Shown in pieces: positions 34,316 through 43,288 of a stretch of DNA of 64,000 bases. The stretch is taken from the NCBI RefSeq assembly GCF_035784015.1, contig NZ_JALKOW010000002.1. One strand, given 5' to 3'. How positions within the stretch are numbered: position 1 is the first letter of the stretch; each line of letters begins with the position of its first letter. The DNA is from Comamonas sp009360615 (GTDB lineage Bacteria; Pseudomonadota; Gammaproteobacteria; Burkholderiales; Burkholderiaceae_C). A model generated the notes under the pieces. The model was not told the origin of the DNA. It did not search any database and saw only the letters and a list, made by a program, of their open reading frames with translations. The translations under genes and the position numbers were made by a program.

Positions 34316-34684
34316 ATGCAACGCAGTACGGATCTGCACGGGTTGATTGCGCCATGGCGCCGCGCGCCCATCGTGCCGTCGCTGGTCGTCGCACGAGCCC
34401 CCGTGACCTTTTTCAACGCGTATGCGCAAGGCGCACCTGGACCCGGCCTGCATCGCTATGGATTGATCGATGCAGCAGTCGGACGCTTCGAGGGCGAGGG
34501 TGCAGCAGCCGGAGTCAATGCGCGCGATCGCGGGATTGCGAAAGTGGACGGCGGCGTCGTGTTGATGCTCATGCGTGATCAGGCACGCACCCGAACCACA
34601 GGGGCTTCATCGCAGGTGCTCGAAGCTCGGGCGTGCGCCATCGGTTCTGACACGGCCTCAGCAATACAAGGAGAAACGCAATGA
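34316..34684 (+). CDS. possible small protein upstream of the Bug gene, unknown
   Basis: 122 residues. No recognised domain or signal peptide. Two points support it: a GGAGA site 6 bases before the ATG, and a stop that overlaps the next gene by 4 bases (ATGA), as in true operons. Codon use is GC3-rich in the first two thirds but weaker near the end, where the Bug ribosome-binding site is embedded. It could also be an eroded gene or leader. An alternative ATG at 34312 opens a different, shorter frame. Confidence 0.35.
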   Translation: MQRSTDLHGLIAPWRRAPIVPSLVVARAPVTFFNAYAQGAPGPGLHRYGLIDAAVGRFEGEGAAAGVNARDRGIAKVDGGVVLMLMRDQARTRTTGASSQVLEARACAIGSDTASAIQGETQ

Positions 34685-35694
34685 ACGACACAGGTCCACA
34701 AGCCGCAGCGTTGGGAACGAATCGAAGATCCGTCCTGCTGACGTTGGCTGCGGTCACCGCCGGGCCCATGGCACTGGCGCAGTCAGGGCGCCATGTATCC
34801 ATCATCGTCCCCCAGCCAGCCGGGAACCCCAGTGACGTGTTCGCGCGCAAGCTTCAGGGCTTGATGCAGCGTGCACTGGCCCAGGCGGTCATTGTCGAAA
34901 ACCTTCCTGGTGCCGGCGGTGCGATAGGCGTGCAGCGCATGCTCAACTTGCCCGCCGACGGAATGACTGCGGTCATGGTCTCGCAGACCGAGCCCATACT
35001 CACGCCAGCGACGCTGGCCAGCGTGCGTTACAAGCCGGAACAGATGCGGCCCGTGGGACTGCTGGGCCGCACGAGCTATGTTCTGGCCGGGCGGCCTGAT
35101 CTGCAGGCAAGGAATCTCGCCGAACTGCTGTCGCTGGCGCGCCAGGCGGATCAAGCGGGCAACCCGCTGAGATTCGGCCATATCGGCCAGGGATCGATGA
35201 TTCACCTGATGGGCGCGCAATGGGCACGCATGTGCGGCGTTCAGCTGTCCCATATCCCCTACCGCGGTGTACCGCCTGCGGTGCAGGACCTCGCAGGCTC
35301 TCAGATCGACCTGTCGTTCGTGCCGCTGGGAGGCTTGGCGTTCGATCTCATAAAGGCAGGCAGGTTGCGCGCGTTCGGCAGCACGGCAGACCAGTCTCCC
35401 GCACTGCTGCCAAAGGTGGTGCCGCTCAAGAATCAGGCCCCTGAACTGCGCACATTTGTTCATACCGCATGGGGTGCGCTGCTGGTGTCGCGCGGGGCAC
35501 CCGATGCCGCAATCAAGCGACTGCATGCAGCCTTCGAGGCCGCGATGCGCGACGCCGACGTCCAGGAATTCCTGCGCAGTCAGGGCACGGAACCACAGGC
35601 ACCCATGAGCCTGGAAGCGCTCGACAGGTTCTATCAATCCGAAATCCAGATCCATCAGGCGCTGTCACGCACCGTTGGCGTGGTGCCCGAATAA
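34681..35694 (+). CDS. Bug/TctC-family periplasmic receptor
   Basis: 337 residues. The export signal has an RR pair (TNRRSVLLTLAAVTAG, residues 13-28) and ends near MALAQS, possibly a TAT signal. Core: VSIIVPQPAGNPSDVFARK, VENLPGAGGAIGVQRM, HIPYRGVPPAVQDLAGSQIDLSF. The usual PxPAGG is changed to PQPAGN, and it is more divergent than the other Bug proteins here. An AAGGAG site precedes the start. Next to a cyclase and a cupin protein, so its ligand is probably their substrate. Confidence 0.88.
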   Translation: MNDTGPQAAALGTNRRSVLLTLAAVTAGPMALAQSGRHVSIIVPQPAGNPSDVFARKLQGLMQRALAQAVIVENLPGAGGAIGVQRMLNLPADGMTAVMVSQTEPILTPATLASVRYKPEQMRPVGLLGRTSYVLAGRPDLQARNLAELLSLARQADQAGNPLRFGHIGQGSMIHLMGAQWARMCGVQLSHIPYRGVPPAVQDLAGSQIDLSFVPLGGLAFDLIKAGRLRAFGSTADQSPALLPKVVPLKNQAPELRTFVHTAWGALLVSRGAPDAAIKRLHAAFEAAMRDADVQEFLRSQGTEPQAPMSLEALDRFYQSEIQIHQALSRTVGVVPE

Positions 35695-35703
35695 AGGTCT
35701 TAC

Positions 35704-36501
35704 ATGAAAAAGCCTCGCCGCCGCTTTGTCGATCTCTCCATCTACCTGGAAAACGACGTTCTATCCGACCCGCCACCGTTGGCACCCAGAATTACCTACC
35801 AGAATCATCAAGACACGCTGGCAGAGTTCATGGCGATGATTCCGGGCACGACGCCCGGGGACTATCCCGACGGAGAAGCCGCAGCTGCCGAGTGGGTCAC
35901 GCTGACCACGCACAACGGTACCCACCTCGATGCACCGTGGCACTTCCACTCGACGCAGGACGCCAGGCTGGGCGGTGCTCGGCCATCGGTCACGATCGAC
36001 GAGGTACCGCTTGAGTGGTGTTTCCAACCTGGCGTGAAGCTTGATTTTCGCTGCTTTCCCGATGGCTATGTCGCCACTGCGGCGGACGTGGAGTCCGAGC
36101 TAAAGCGCATTGGTCATGACATCCAGCCCCTGGATATCGTAGTCGTCAACACGCGTGCCGGTTGCCGCTACGGCAGTGCTGACTATCTCGGCGCAGGCTG
36201 CGGCATGGGCTACGAAGCGACGATGTACCTGCTCGAGCGTGGCGTGCGGCTGACGGGCACGGATGCCTGGAGCTGGGATGCGCCTTTTTCGTATACCGCC
36301 GCCAGGGTTGCGGAGACGGGCAACAAGGCACTGATCTGGGAAGGCCACAAGGCCGGCCGCGACATCGGCTACTGTCACCTCGAGAAGCTTCACAACCTGG
36401 AGGCGTTACCACCGACGGGCTTTCTCATCAGTTGCTTTCCGCACAAGATCCGTGGCGCATCCGCAGGCTGGACGCGCGCAGTCGCCATCTTTGAAGACTG
36501 A
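35704..36501 (+). CDS. cyclase family protein (metal-dependent hydrolase)
   Basis: 265 residues. Complete motif HNGTHLDAPWH gives His70, His74, Asp76 and His80, the metal-binding set of the cyclase/kynurenine formamidase fold. Further conserved parts are LDIVVVNTRAG, GYEATMYLLERGVRLTGTDAWSWD and the C-terminal PHKIRGASAGWTRAVA. Predicted cytoplasmic amidase or lactonase. It lies 9 bases behind the Bug gene and 10 bases before the cupin gene. The exact substrate is unknown; kynurenine formamidase proper is unlikely given the lack of Trp-degradation genes here. Confidence 0.87.
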   Translation: MKKPRRRFVDLSIYLENDVLSDPPPLAPRITYQNHQDTLAEFMAMIPGTTPGDYPDGEAAAAEWVTLTTHNGTHLDAPWHFHSTQDARLGGARPSVTIDEVPLEWCFQPGVKLDFRCFPDGYVATAADVESELKRIGHDIQPLDIVVVNTRAGCRYGSADYLGAGCGMGYEATMYLLERGVRLTGTDAWSWDAPFSYTAARVAETGNKALIWEGHKAGRDIGYCHLEKLHNLEALPPTGFLISCFPHKIRGASAGWTRAVAIFED

Positions 36502-36511
36502 AAGACGAACC

Positions 36512-37087
36512 ATGAGCTTGCCGCCCATTGAACGCATTGTCACCGGCCATGACGACCAGGGCCGTGCCATCGTCACATCGCAAGGCTCTTTGCCCACGGC
36601 AGTCGAGATCGCGGCCATTCCTGGCACGGTCTTCCATGAAGTCTGGGCCACCCGTTCCACCCCAGCGCCGCTAGACAACGGTGCCGACCCGACATGTGCC
36701 GCTCTGTTGCTGCCCCCACCGCAAAACGGCACACGCATCCGCTTCGTCGACATTCCACCCGATAGCGCCGAACTTCTGGCGCATGGCGCAGGCAAGATGC
36801 GGGATGCCTTCACCCAGATCGGCGATGCGGCCGCATCGACCGTGGGGGCGGATTCGCTGCACCCGTTGATGCATCGCACCCGGTCGCTTGACTATGGCGT
36901 CGTCATCGAAGGTGAGCTGACCCTGATACTCGACGGCGGCGCGCAGGTTCTGCTGCGCCCGGGCAGCGTGGTTGTCCAGCGCGGCACCAACCACGCCTGG
37001 GCCAACCGTTCGAGCCAGACCTGCCGCATGCTCTTCGTGCTGGTCGACGGGTCCTATGATCCTGTGATTGCCTCGTTGATCAGGTGA
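36512..37087 (+). CDS. cupin-domain protein
   Basis: 191 residues. The C-terminal half is a cupin: MHRTRSLDYGVVIEGELTLILDGG (motif 1 with Asp/Tyr and Glu in place of some His ligands), then LLRPGSVVVQRGTNHAWANRS (motif 2). The N-terminal half (TGHDDQGRAIV, FHEVWAT) is common in cupins linked to catabolic clusters. May be a small-molecule isomerase, hydrolase or sensor. It begins 10 bases after the cyclase stop and is the last gene of the plus-strand cluster. Function not assignable from sequence. Confidence 0.8.
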   Translation: MSLPPIERIVTGHDDQGRAIVTSQGSLPTAVEIAAIPGTVFHEVWATRSTPAPLDNGADPTCAALLLPPPQNGTRIRFVDIPPDSAELLAHGAGKMRDAFTQIGDAAASTVGADSLHPLMHRTRSLDYGVVIEGELTLILDGGAQVLLRPGSVVVQRGTNHAWANRSSQTCRMLFVLVDGSYDPVIASLIR

Positions 37088-37342
37088 TGCAGCCTGGCTG
37101 CCTGATGCACCCCAAGGCAGCGCCACGCTCTCTGCCAGGAGTCCTTCCAGGGGATGGGCTCAGGCAGAAGTTCGATGCGAATTCACCAGTGCGCTGCTTT
37201 TGCGCCCGTGAAGAAGCTGCGGATTCCAGATCTGCAAAGTCCATCACGGCATGACGCCGCAATGCAGCGTCTATGCTCGCGCGCAGGGCGGGTCGGCCGG
37301 TTGATGGATGCTGTCGAGAACGGGCCGGAATCGACCGTGCTG
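37088..37342. other. short convergent intergenic region, no gene seen
   Basis: 255 bp between the cupin gene and the convergent epimerase-like gene. No convincing coding frame or canonical terminator. Confidence 0.4.
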
Positions 37343-38290
37343 TCACGAATGCGCAAAGACATTGCGCACGAGCTCGTCGGCACTGCCATCACTGCGCAGA
37401 CCGATCTCCACTGCGCGAGGTGTCGACAACTGGGGATAGCGTGCGAAATTCTTGTCGATGAAGGGGTCGGGCTCGTAGTGAATGAGTCCAGCCGTGTCTG
37501 GGCCAAAGCACCTTGCCAAGGCCTGGACGACCTCATCGATGCCCCGGTGCAGAACCGGCATCTGGTAAGTGCGCCCAGAACTCCAGCGTCCTGAGTCCAT
37601 GGCCGCCATGTGGACCAGATTGCTCACGCAGGTCTTCACCGACATCCACCAGCATGTTCCGTCGGGGGAGACGGGCAAGGTGATCGGTTGCCCCGCTGCC
37701 ATCTTCCAGAAGAGCTGGCTCATGAATGCGGATGCCAGGCCAGGGCTTTCGTCGCGCCTTGCCACAATTCCTGGCAACCGCAGGGAGCAGCCGTCCACCC
37801 ATCCCCGACGGCTGGCATCGGCCAGCAGGGTCTCGCAAGCCAGCTTGTGAGCACCGTAGGTGATTGCGGGCGACGGCGTTACATCCTCGTTCACGCTGGA
37901 TGCACGGGTGTCCCCGTAGACGGCGATGGAGCTCGCATAGACAAGGCGGGCGGTTTGCTCAAGTGCTTGGCACGCCTCCATCAGGTTGAGCGTTGCCTCG
38001 AGGTTCACGGCCCGGCCCAGCGTGGGATCACGCTCAGCGGCCCCACCGGGCACGCTGGCCAGATGAAAGATGATCTCGGGTTGATGCCGCAGAAGTCGCT
38101 GCAGGACGTCTCGGTCAGCCACGCTGCCTTCCTCCAGCACAAGTCGCGGATCCTGCCGGACGCTTGCCAGTGACAGGTCCGAGAGAACGAGCTGGCGTAC
38201 AGGACGGCCCTGGATGCCATCGTCCAGCAGGCGCCTGACCAGAGCTTGCCCGACGAATCCGGCGGCACCGGTGACAAGCACACGGCTCAT
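37343..38290 (-). CDS. NAD-dependent epimerase/dehydratase, D-erythronate-dehydrogenase (DenD)-like
   Basis: 315 residues, extended SDR. NAD-binding GAAGFVG (8-14), Ser120/121 in YASSIAVYGD, catalytic Tyr145 and Lys149 in TYGAHK. The RLPGIVAR and FWKMAAGQPITLPVSPDGT segments are typical of the DenD/UxaC-linked subgroup acting on sugar acids. Start overlaps the FAH gene stop by 4 bases. In context it may oxidise a hydroxyl of the compound later cleaved by the FAH-type enzyme. Substrate is inferred, not shown. Confidence 0.85.
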   Translation of the reverse strand: MSRVLVTGAAGFVGQALVRRLLDDGIQGRPVRQLVLSDLSLASVRQDPRLVLEEGSVADRDVLQRLLRHQPEIIFHLASVPGGAAERDPTLGRAVNLEATLNLMEACQALEQTARLVYASSIAVYGDTRASSVNEDVTPSPAITYGAHKLACETLLADASRRGWVDGCSLRLPGIVARRDESPGLASAFMSQLFWKMAAGQPITLPVSPDGTCWWMSVKTCVSNLVHMAAMDSGRWSSGRTYQMPVLHRGIDEVVQALARCFGPDTAGLIHYEPDPFIDKNFARYPQLSTPRAVEIGLRSDGSADELVRNVFAHS

Positions 38291-39273
38291 GCCGGAGGCC
38301 TCACGACGCGTTGCTCGATGGTGCCGAAAGGCGCGTCGCTTCCATCTTCCAGCCGTGCCTGCATTCGGATCCGGTCTCCGAAGCGCATGAACGAGGTCGT
38401 CGGCTTGCCCTCATCCAGAATCTCCAGGACACGGCGCTCGGCAATGCAAGCCGAACCTGCGGCGCGGTCAACATTGGAGACCGTGCCAGAGCCGATGACG
38501 GTACCCGCGGAAAGACGACGCGTGCGCGCTGCATGCGAAATCAAGTCGCCAAAGCTGAAGTTCATTTCCTGGCCATGTGGCTCTCCAAAACGTTCTCCAT
38601 TCCAATCCACATGCAGCCGCAGATGGACCCGACCGTTACTCCAGCATGGTCCCAGCTCATCGGGTGTGAGTGCAATTGGTGCGAAGCTGGTGGACGGCTT
38701 GGCCTGCACAAAGCCAAATCCCGTGCGCATTTCGCGCGGCCCCAGCGTGCGAAGGCTCCAATCATTGATCTGAACCAGCAAGCGTACGGCTGCCAGACCT
38801 TGATCCGGTGTTGCGCTCATGGGGACCGGCCCGACGATCACACCGAATTCCCCCTCGAAATCAATGCCGTCGTCCTCGCTCGGCAAAGGCACATCTGCAT
38901 AGGGTCCCAGGAAGTCGTCGCTGGCCCCCTGATACATCAGGGGGACAGTGTCGGCATCAGGTTGTGCCGGGGTGTTGAATGCCTTTTCCATCAACCGGCC
39001 ATGGTTCAGAAAGGCGGACCCATCGCACCACTGAGGCGCACGCGGCAATGGCGCACTGCATTGCGTGGGCTCGAAAGGAAGGGCCTTCCTGCATCGACCC
39101 TCATTGAGTTCGACATAGAGGGCCTGCAGAGAAGGTGCGGTCTTCTCCCATGCCTCCACAGCGGCCCTCATGTTTGGCGCAATGCCAGAGGCATCCGCCA
39201 TGAGCGACAGGTCGCGCGAGACCACGACGAGGCGACCGTCCGGGTGTTCGGCGTAAAGCGTGGCAAGTTTCAT
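38287..39273 (-). CDS. fumarylacetoacetate hydrolase family protein, long form
   Basis: 328 residues. The long architecture has an N-terminal SH3-like domain (KLATLYAEHPDGRLVVVSRD) followed by the FAH catalytic domain: DFEGEFGVIVG supplies the metal-binding Glu pair, with KPSTSFAPIALTPDEL, FSFGDLISHAARTRRL and GSGTVSN. This form resembles the FAH-like hydrolases of aromatic or sugar-acid degradation and hydrolyses C-C bonds of beta-diketo acids or dehydrates 2-keto acids. It lies between the SDR and the epimerase in one operon. Confidence 0.87.
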   Translation of the reverse strand: MKLATLYAEHPDGRLVVVSRDLSLMADASGIAPNMRAAVEAWEKTAPSLQALYVELNEGRCRKALPFEPTQCSAPLPRAPQWCDGSAFLNHGRLMEKAFNTPAQPDADTVPLMYQGASDDFLGPYADVPLPSEDDGIDFEGEFGVIVGPVPMSATPDQGLAAVRLLVQINDWSLRTLGPREMRTGFGFVQAKPSTSFAPIALTPDELGPCWSNGRVHLRLHVDWNGERFGEPHGQEMNFSFGDLISHAARTRRLSAGTVIGSGTVSNVDRAAGSACIAERRVLEILDEGKPTTSFMRFGDRIRMQARLEDGSDAPFGTIEQRVVRPPA

Positions 39274-39293
39274 GTTGCTGCCTTTGCAAAATA

Positions 39294-40076
39294 TCAGTTG
39301 CCGTCACTGATGGTGGTTCCACCATCTACGACGAGATTGTGTCCAGTGATGAAGGCGCCGGCCGCGCTGGCCAGCATGGCGACAGCTCCTGCAATTTCTT
39401 CCGGCTCGCCAACCCTTCGGAGGGGCGTGAGCGACAGACGCCGCTGCATGAATTCAGCGTCGTTCAGCAGCGGCTGCGCCAAGGGAGTGCGTATCAGCCC
39501 GGGCGATACGGCATTCACTCGTATGGCTTTGGGACCCCATTCCACCGCAAGATTGCGGGCCAATTGGGCCAGGGCCGCTTTGGAGATGCCATAGAGGCCG
39601 ATGGCCTTGTTGCCGCGGATCCCTGCAATGCTGGACATCAGAATCACACTGCCGCCGCCGGCAAGAGCCATGGCAGGCAATAAATGCCGAGACAGCTCCA
39701 CAGACGCCCTGAGGTTGATATCCATGACCTGCTGCCAATCGATGTCACCGACATCGGACAAGGGACCGGCTGGCCCCTGGATTCCGGCGTTGCACACAAG
39801 AATATCTACTCGCCCTTTCCAGGCCAGAGACTTTTGAACCAGCGTGGCAATGCCGGGCAGGTCCGCGAGATCGGCAGGCAGCGCAAGCGCTTCCCCCTGT
39901 TCATCGCGAAGCACCTCGGCCATGCGCTGGCATGCATCGCTGTCGCGGTCGCACACCAGTGTCGAAGCGCCTTGGGCAGCCAGAATCCGGCATATGGCGG
40001 CGCCAAGTCCACCGGTGGCTCCGGTGATCAGCGCTACCTTGCCGTGCAGATCGAACAGCTCCGAAGGCATTCTCAT
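39294..40076 (-). CDS. short-chain dehydrogenase/reductase (SDR)
   Basis: 260 residues, classical SDR. TGATGGLG (18-25), NAGIQG (96-101), catalytic Ser148/149 and Tyr162-x3-Lys166 (YGISK) and the C-terminal GHNLVVDGGTT are all present. The ATG at 40076 overlaps the Bug gene stop (ATGA), which decided the start over a longer frame. Probably an NAD(P)-dependent alcohol dehydrogenase for the substrate brought by the neighbouring Bug protein. Confidence 0.9.
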   Translation of the reverse strand: MRMPSELFDLHGKVALITGATGGLGAAICRILAAQGASTLVCDRDSDACQRMAEVLRDEQGEALALPADLADLPGIATLVQKSLAWKGRVDILVCNAGIQGPAGPLSDVGDIDWQQVMDINLRASVELSRHLLPAMALAGGGSVILMSSIAGIRGNKAIGLYGISKAALAQLARNLAVEWGPKAIRVNAVSPGLIRTPLAQPLLNDAEFMQRRLSLTPLRRVGEPEEIAGAVAMLASAAGAFITGHNLVVDGGTTISDGN

Positions 40077-41065
40077 TCCAGGACCACGCCGGCACTGCGG
40101 ATGACGGAACCCCATCGCCTGGTCTCGGATTCGATAAATCGGGCAAATTCCTGCGATGTCTGAGGGGCAGGGGTGACGCCCAGATCACCGAACCGGCGTC
40201 GGATCTCCTCCGACCCCACCGCCTGAACCACCGCAGAGCGGAGCTGGGCAGCGATGTCAGGCGGGGTACCCGCCTTGACCACCACTCCCGTCCACCCTGG
40301 CGCGTTCAAGTTTGGATAGCCCAACTCGGAAAGCGTTGGAACCTGAGGAAGGCGTTCGAGACGCTTTTCCGCCCCCACGACCGCCAGGGCCCGCAGCTTT
40401 CCTTCTTGAACGTACGGCAGACTGTTGGCTGCCACATCCAGCATTAACTCGATGTGGCCCCCCATCAGATCTTGCACGGCAGGAGCAGCTCCCTTGTAGG
40501 CCACATGCTGCAGGCTGCCTTTGGTCTCGCGCTTGAGCATCTCCATCCAGATATGCGGCTGGCTGCCAATGCCATAGGAGCCATAGGTAATGGCGCGATC
40601 GTCTTTCCTGGCCCTTGCATCCCTGATCAAATCGTCCACGGACCGGTACGGACTGTTGGGAGGAACGAGCAGCAACAAGCTGGAGGTCAGCAGACGACTG
40701 ATCGGTGCAAAATCCTTGAGCGTGTCGTAGTTGAGCTTTGGGTACAGCGCCGCATTCATGGCAAAGGGTCCGATATCGCCATAGAGCAAGGTGTGGCCAT
40801 CCGCAGGCTGCTGCCTGACATGAGCCGCCGCAATCTGTCCTCCGGCTCCCGGCTTGTTCTCCACCACTACCGGCTGTTTGAGCGTAGACGTCATGTGCTG
40901 GGCCAGCACACGCGATACCGCATCGCCGAAGCCGCCTGCAGGGTAGGGAACCACCCAGAGGACAGGACGACGCGGGAATGTCGTTGTTTGCGCGAATGCA
41001 GAAGGTGCAGCAGCCACCAGCGGCAGCGCTGTGCCGGCTAAAACCAGGGAACGCCTTGAAATCAT
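40073..41065 (-). CDS. Bug/TctC-family periplasmic receptor
   Basis: 330 residues. Signal with an RR pair (ISRRSLVLAG) ending SAFAQT near residue 26, then PVLWVVPYPAGGFGDAVSR, VENKPGAGGQIAAAHVRQQPADGHTLL, HVAYKGAAPAVQDLMGGHIELML. First gene of the minus-strand cluster Bug-SDR-FAH-epimerase, all coupled by overlaps or short gaps. The AraC-type gene just upstream (41228-42142, same strand) is its probable regulator. Confidence 0.93.
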   Translation of the reverse strand: MISRRSLVLAGTALPLVAAAPSAFAQTTTFPRRPVLWVVPYPAGGFGDAVSRVLAQHMTSTLKQPVVVENKPGAGGQIAAAHVRQQPADGHTLLYGDIGPFAMNAALYPKLNYDTLKDFAPISRLLTSSLLLLVPPNSPYRSVDDLIRDARARKDDRAITYGSYGIGSQPHIWMEMLKRETKGSLQHVAYKGAAPAVQDLMGGHIELMLDVAANSLPYVQEGKLRALAVVGAEKRLERLPQVPTLSELGYPNLNAPGWTGVVVKAGTPPDIAAQLRSAVVQAVGSEEIRRRFGDLGVTPAPQTSQEFARFIESETRRWGSVIRSAGVVLE

Positions 41066-41227
41066 GATGTCTCCATATCGTTGAACCGGCCGACGTCTGA
41101 AGAGGACAGGCCGTTGTCATTGAGTATGGAGAGCGCGCGGCCCCCGGATGTCGAGTTCTTGCGGAAATCGTCGATGGATTGCGCAAGTCCCTGCATCGGT
41201 GAGGCAGGCACCAGCGTCCGGATGCCG

Positions 41228-42142
41228 CTAATGCTGTCGTCTAAGTTTCGAGGGCGTGATCCCCCAGTATTTGCTGAACGCCTGGGAAAAATGGGAGGCG
41301 GTGCCAAAGCCGACTCGCAATGCGATTTCCGCGATGGAGTCACCGGATTCCATCAGCAGCCTGCGGGCCCGCTTCATGCGCTCCTGCAGCACGAACTGAT
41401 GGGGTGTCAGACCATAGGTGGCCTTGAAGCTGCGGGCAAAGTGATAGGCGCTCAGCTGTACTTCGGCCGCCAGAACAGAGATGGGCAGTGGCTGTTCCAT
41501 GCTGTCGGCCACCAGTGCCTGTACGCGCTTCAGTTGCTTGGCGGACAAGAGCGCCGCAGCGCGTGGCGCGCCAATGGGGGCACGATAGTGTTCAAGCAGA
41601 TGAATCGCGACACTCATGGCGATTCCATCCGCGAAGGCCGGATGCAGTGCAGAGTTGTCGCTCAAGGCCTGCAGCAGCACTTGCACCAGATGGACAAGCA
41701 CCGGGTCATGTCGCCCAAAGCTGCTGCGCAGGGAAACTTGCGAGCACTCCTGGCCACTGACCGTCTGAAGCCATTGCGGTGAGAGGTCCAGATGCAGGTT
41801 GTCCCTTGGCAACTCGGTGCGCCAGAAACTGGGCGTGTGCGCAGGCAGCAGCAACGCCTCGCCGGTTTTCCACCGGCTGCTGTGCATTTCGCCGCCGTGC
41901 TTCTGAATCAGGCCCGTGGTCGGCCCACGACGCACGATAACGCAATGCTTGCCTGCCGGAGGGATGTACAGATCCTCTGCGTTGGCGAGCTGATGCCAGA
42001 CGGAGATGCCATGCCACGGCAATCCCAGGCTGGAACATTGCACTTGTTCGGGGGGCACCGCTTCAAGCGGTTCGTCTTGAAACGCACGTTCAGCGCTGCG
42101 CCAGCGACGGACATCCAGTTGTGTCATATCGGGAACCGCCAT
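41228..42142 (-). CDS. AraC-family transcriptional regulator
   Basis: 304 residues from the ATG at 42142 (GGGGTG site); a longer frame starts at 42247. An N-terminal cupin-like ligand domain is followed by two HTH motifs at the C-terminus: PISVLAAEVQLSAYHFARSFKATYGLTPHQFV and SIAEIALRVGFGTASHFSQAFSKYWGITPSKLR. Lies 162 bp upstream of the Bug-SDR-FAH-epimerase operon on the same strand and probably activates it in response to the substrate. Confidence 0.9.
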   Translation of the reverse strand: MAVPDMTQLDVRRWRSAERAFQDEPLEAVPPEQVQCSSLGLPWHGISVWHQLANAEDLYIPPAGKHCVIVRRGPTTGLIQKHGGEMHSSRWKTGEALLLPAHTPSFWRTELPRDNLHLDLSPQWLQTVSGQECSQVSLRSSFGRHDPVLVHLVQVLLQALSDNSALHPAFADGIAMSVAIHLLEHYRAPIGAPRAAALLSAKQLKRVQALVADSMEQPLPISVLAAEVQLSAYHFARSFKATYGLTPHQFVLQERMKRARRLLMESGDSIAEIALRVGFGTASHFSQAFSKYWGITPSKLRRQH

Positions 42143-42456
42143 GAGGGATTCACCCCAACAGTCATGTGAGATGACGATCTTAGCGTTTGGAGCGCCTCTG
42201 GCGGAGATGCAGGGCGGGTCGCCGTCCGTGGCTGCTTTCAACCGCATTGCGAGGCGCTTGACGTCCTTCTGGTACGACGAGCTGGCGGCATGCCGGCGTC
42301 AGGGGCCCGAACTCCGCAAGCGGAATGACGCCATCCAGCTCCCGGGGCAGCATCACATTCCTGTCTCGATGGGGCGGTCAAGACGACAAAGCGCTCCGTG
42401 CCATGGCGTTTCCGCAATCTCGGTCATTGGCCTCCGGAGGACAGGACGGTTCAGGC
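42143..42456. other. intergenic region upstream of the AraC gene, no gene seen
   Basis: 314 bp between the N-acetyltransferase stop and the AraC-type start, both on the minus strand. Expected to carry the AraC promoter; nothing else recognised. Confidence 0.4.
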
Positions 42457-43233
42457 CTACGATGTCTGGAGTGGGGTCAGCCTGAACTGGTTGAGCAGCA
42501 CTGCACCTATCTCCCCCGGGTCCAGCTGCTTTTTCTCGGTCATCCCGTCCGACATCGTCTTGAGCATGTCACCCAGCAAAATGCTGCGGCCGGTGCGGTG
42601 GTGCTGCACAACGACCAGCTTTTGCACAAAGATCGCCTCCGGGTGCGTGGAATTGAGGTAGTTGGCGGGCACAAAATCGATCCACTCCTGCGGTGACAGG
42701 TCGAATCCATACTGGTTGGCCCATTCGCCGTCGACCAGGGCCTTGAGCAGGTATTCACCGCGCTCGTCGCGTGTGAGCTGAAAAGTGTCGCAGTCCTGCG
42801 CAATATGCACGTCCAGAAGCTCCAGGTCCATCGGTGCCCGGATGCCATAGCTGCCGAAGCCCAGATCGCACAGCCAGCGACGGCCTTCGACCTCGGCCAC
42901 CAGTGCCATGTGGGTGCGAGGCCTGCGTGCCGGGTAAAACATGGGCCGGGCCGCAACGAACTGGTAGGAAATGCCCAGAGCCTGCAGCGCCATGGCGAAC
43001 AGTCCGTTCACCTCATAGCAGTAGCCGCCACGGCCTTGTCGGAGAATTTTGTCGGCGATCTCTTCCGGTACCAGCGAGACGACCTTGCCCGCCTGGACAT
43101 CGAGATTCTCAAAAGGAACCGTGAACAGCTGCTGCCGCATCAGCGCCCCCAGGGTGGCCGTGTCGGCACAGACATGGCCGGTGTAGCCGATGCGTTGCAG
43201 ATAGGTGGGCAGATCGAAATTGCTGGCATGCAT
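42457..43233 (-). CDS. nat: arylamine N-acetyltransferase
   Basis: 258 residues, slightly shorter than the usual ~275. The Cys-His-Asp triad is complete: Cys72 in RGGYCYE, His108 in RTHMAL and Asp123 in CDLGFG. The family transfers acetyl from acetyl-CoA to arylamines or hydrazines in the cytoplasm. The ATG at 43233 (ATG CAT GCC, preceded by GGAC) fits the family N-terminus. Divergent from a MocR-type regulator, which may control it. Confidence 0.93.
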   Translation of the reverse strand: MHASNFDLPTYLQRIGYTGHVCADTATLGALMRQQLFTVPFENLDVQAGKVVSLVPEEIADKILRQGRGGYCYEVNGLFAMALQALGISYQFVAARPMFYPARRPRTHMALVAEVEGRRWLCDLGFGSYGIRAPMDLELLDVHIAQDCDTFQLTRDERGEYLLKALVDGEWANQYGFDLSPQEWIDFVPANYLNSTHPEAIFVQKLVVVQHHRTGRSILLGDMLKTMSDGMTEKKQLDPGEIGAVLLNQFRLTPLQTS

Positions 43234-43288
43234 GAAAAAAGTCCTTCGCAAGATTGCAACCCGAAAGATAGAACAGGACGGCTTCTAT

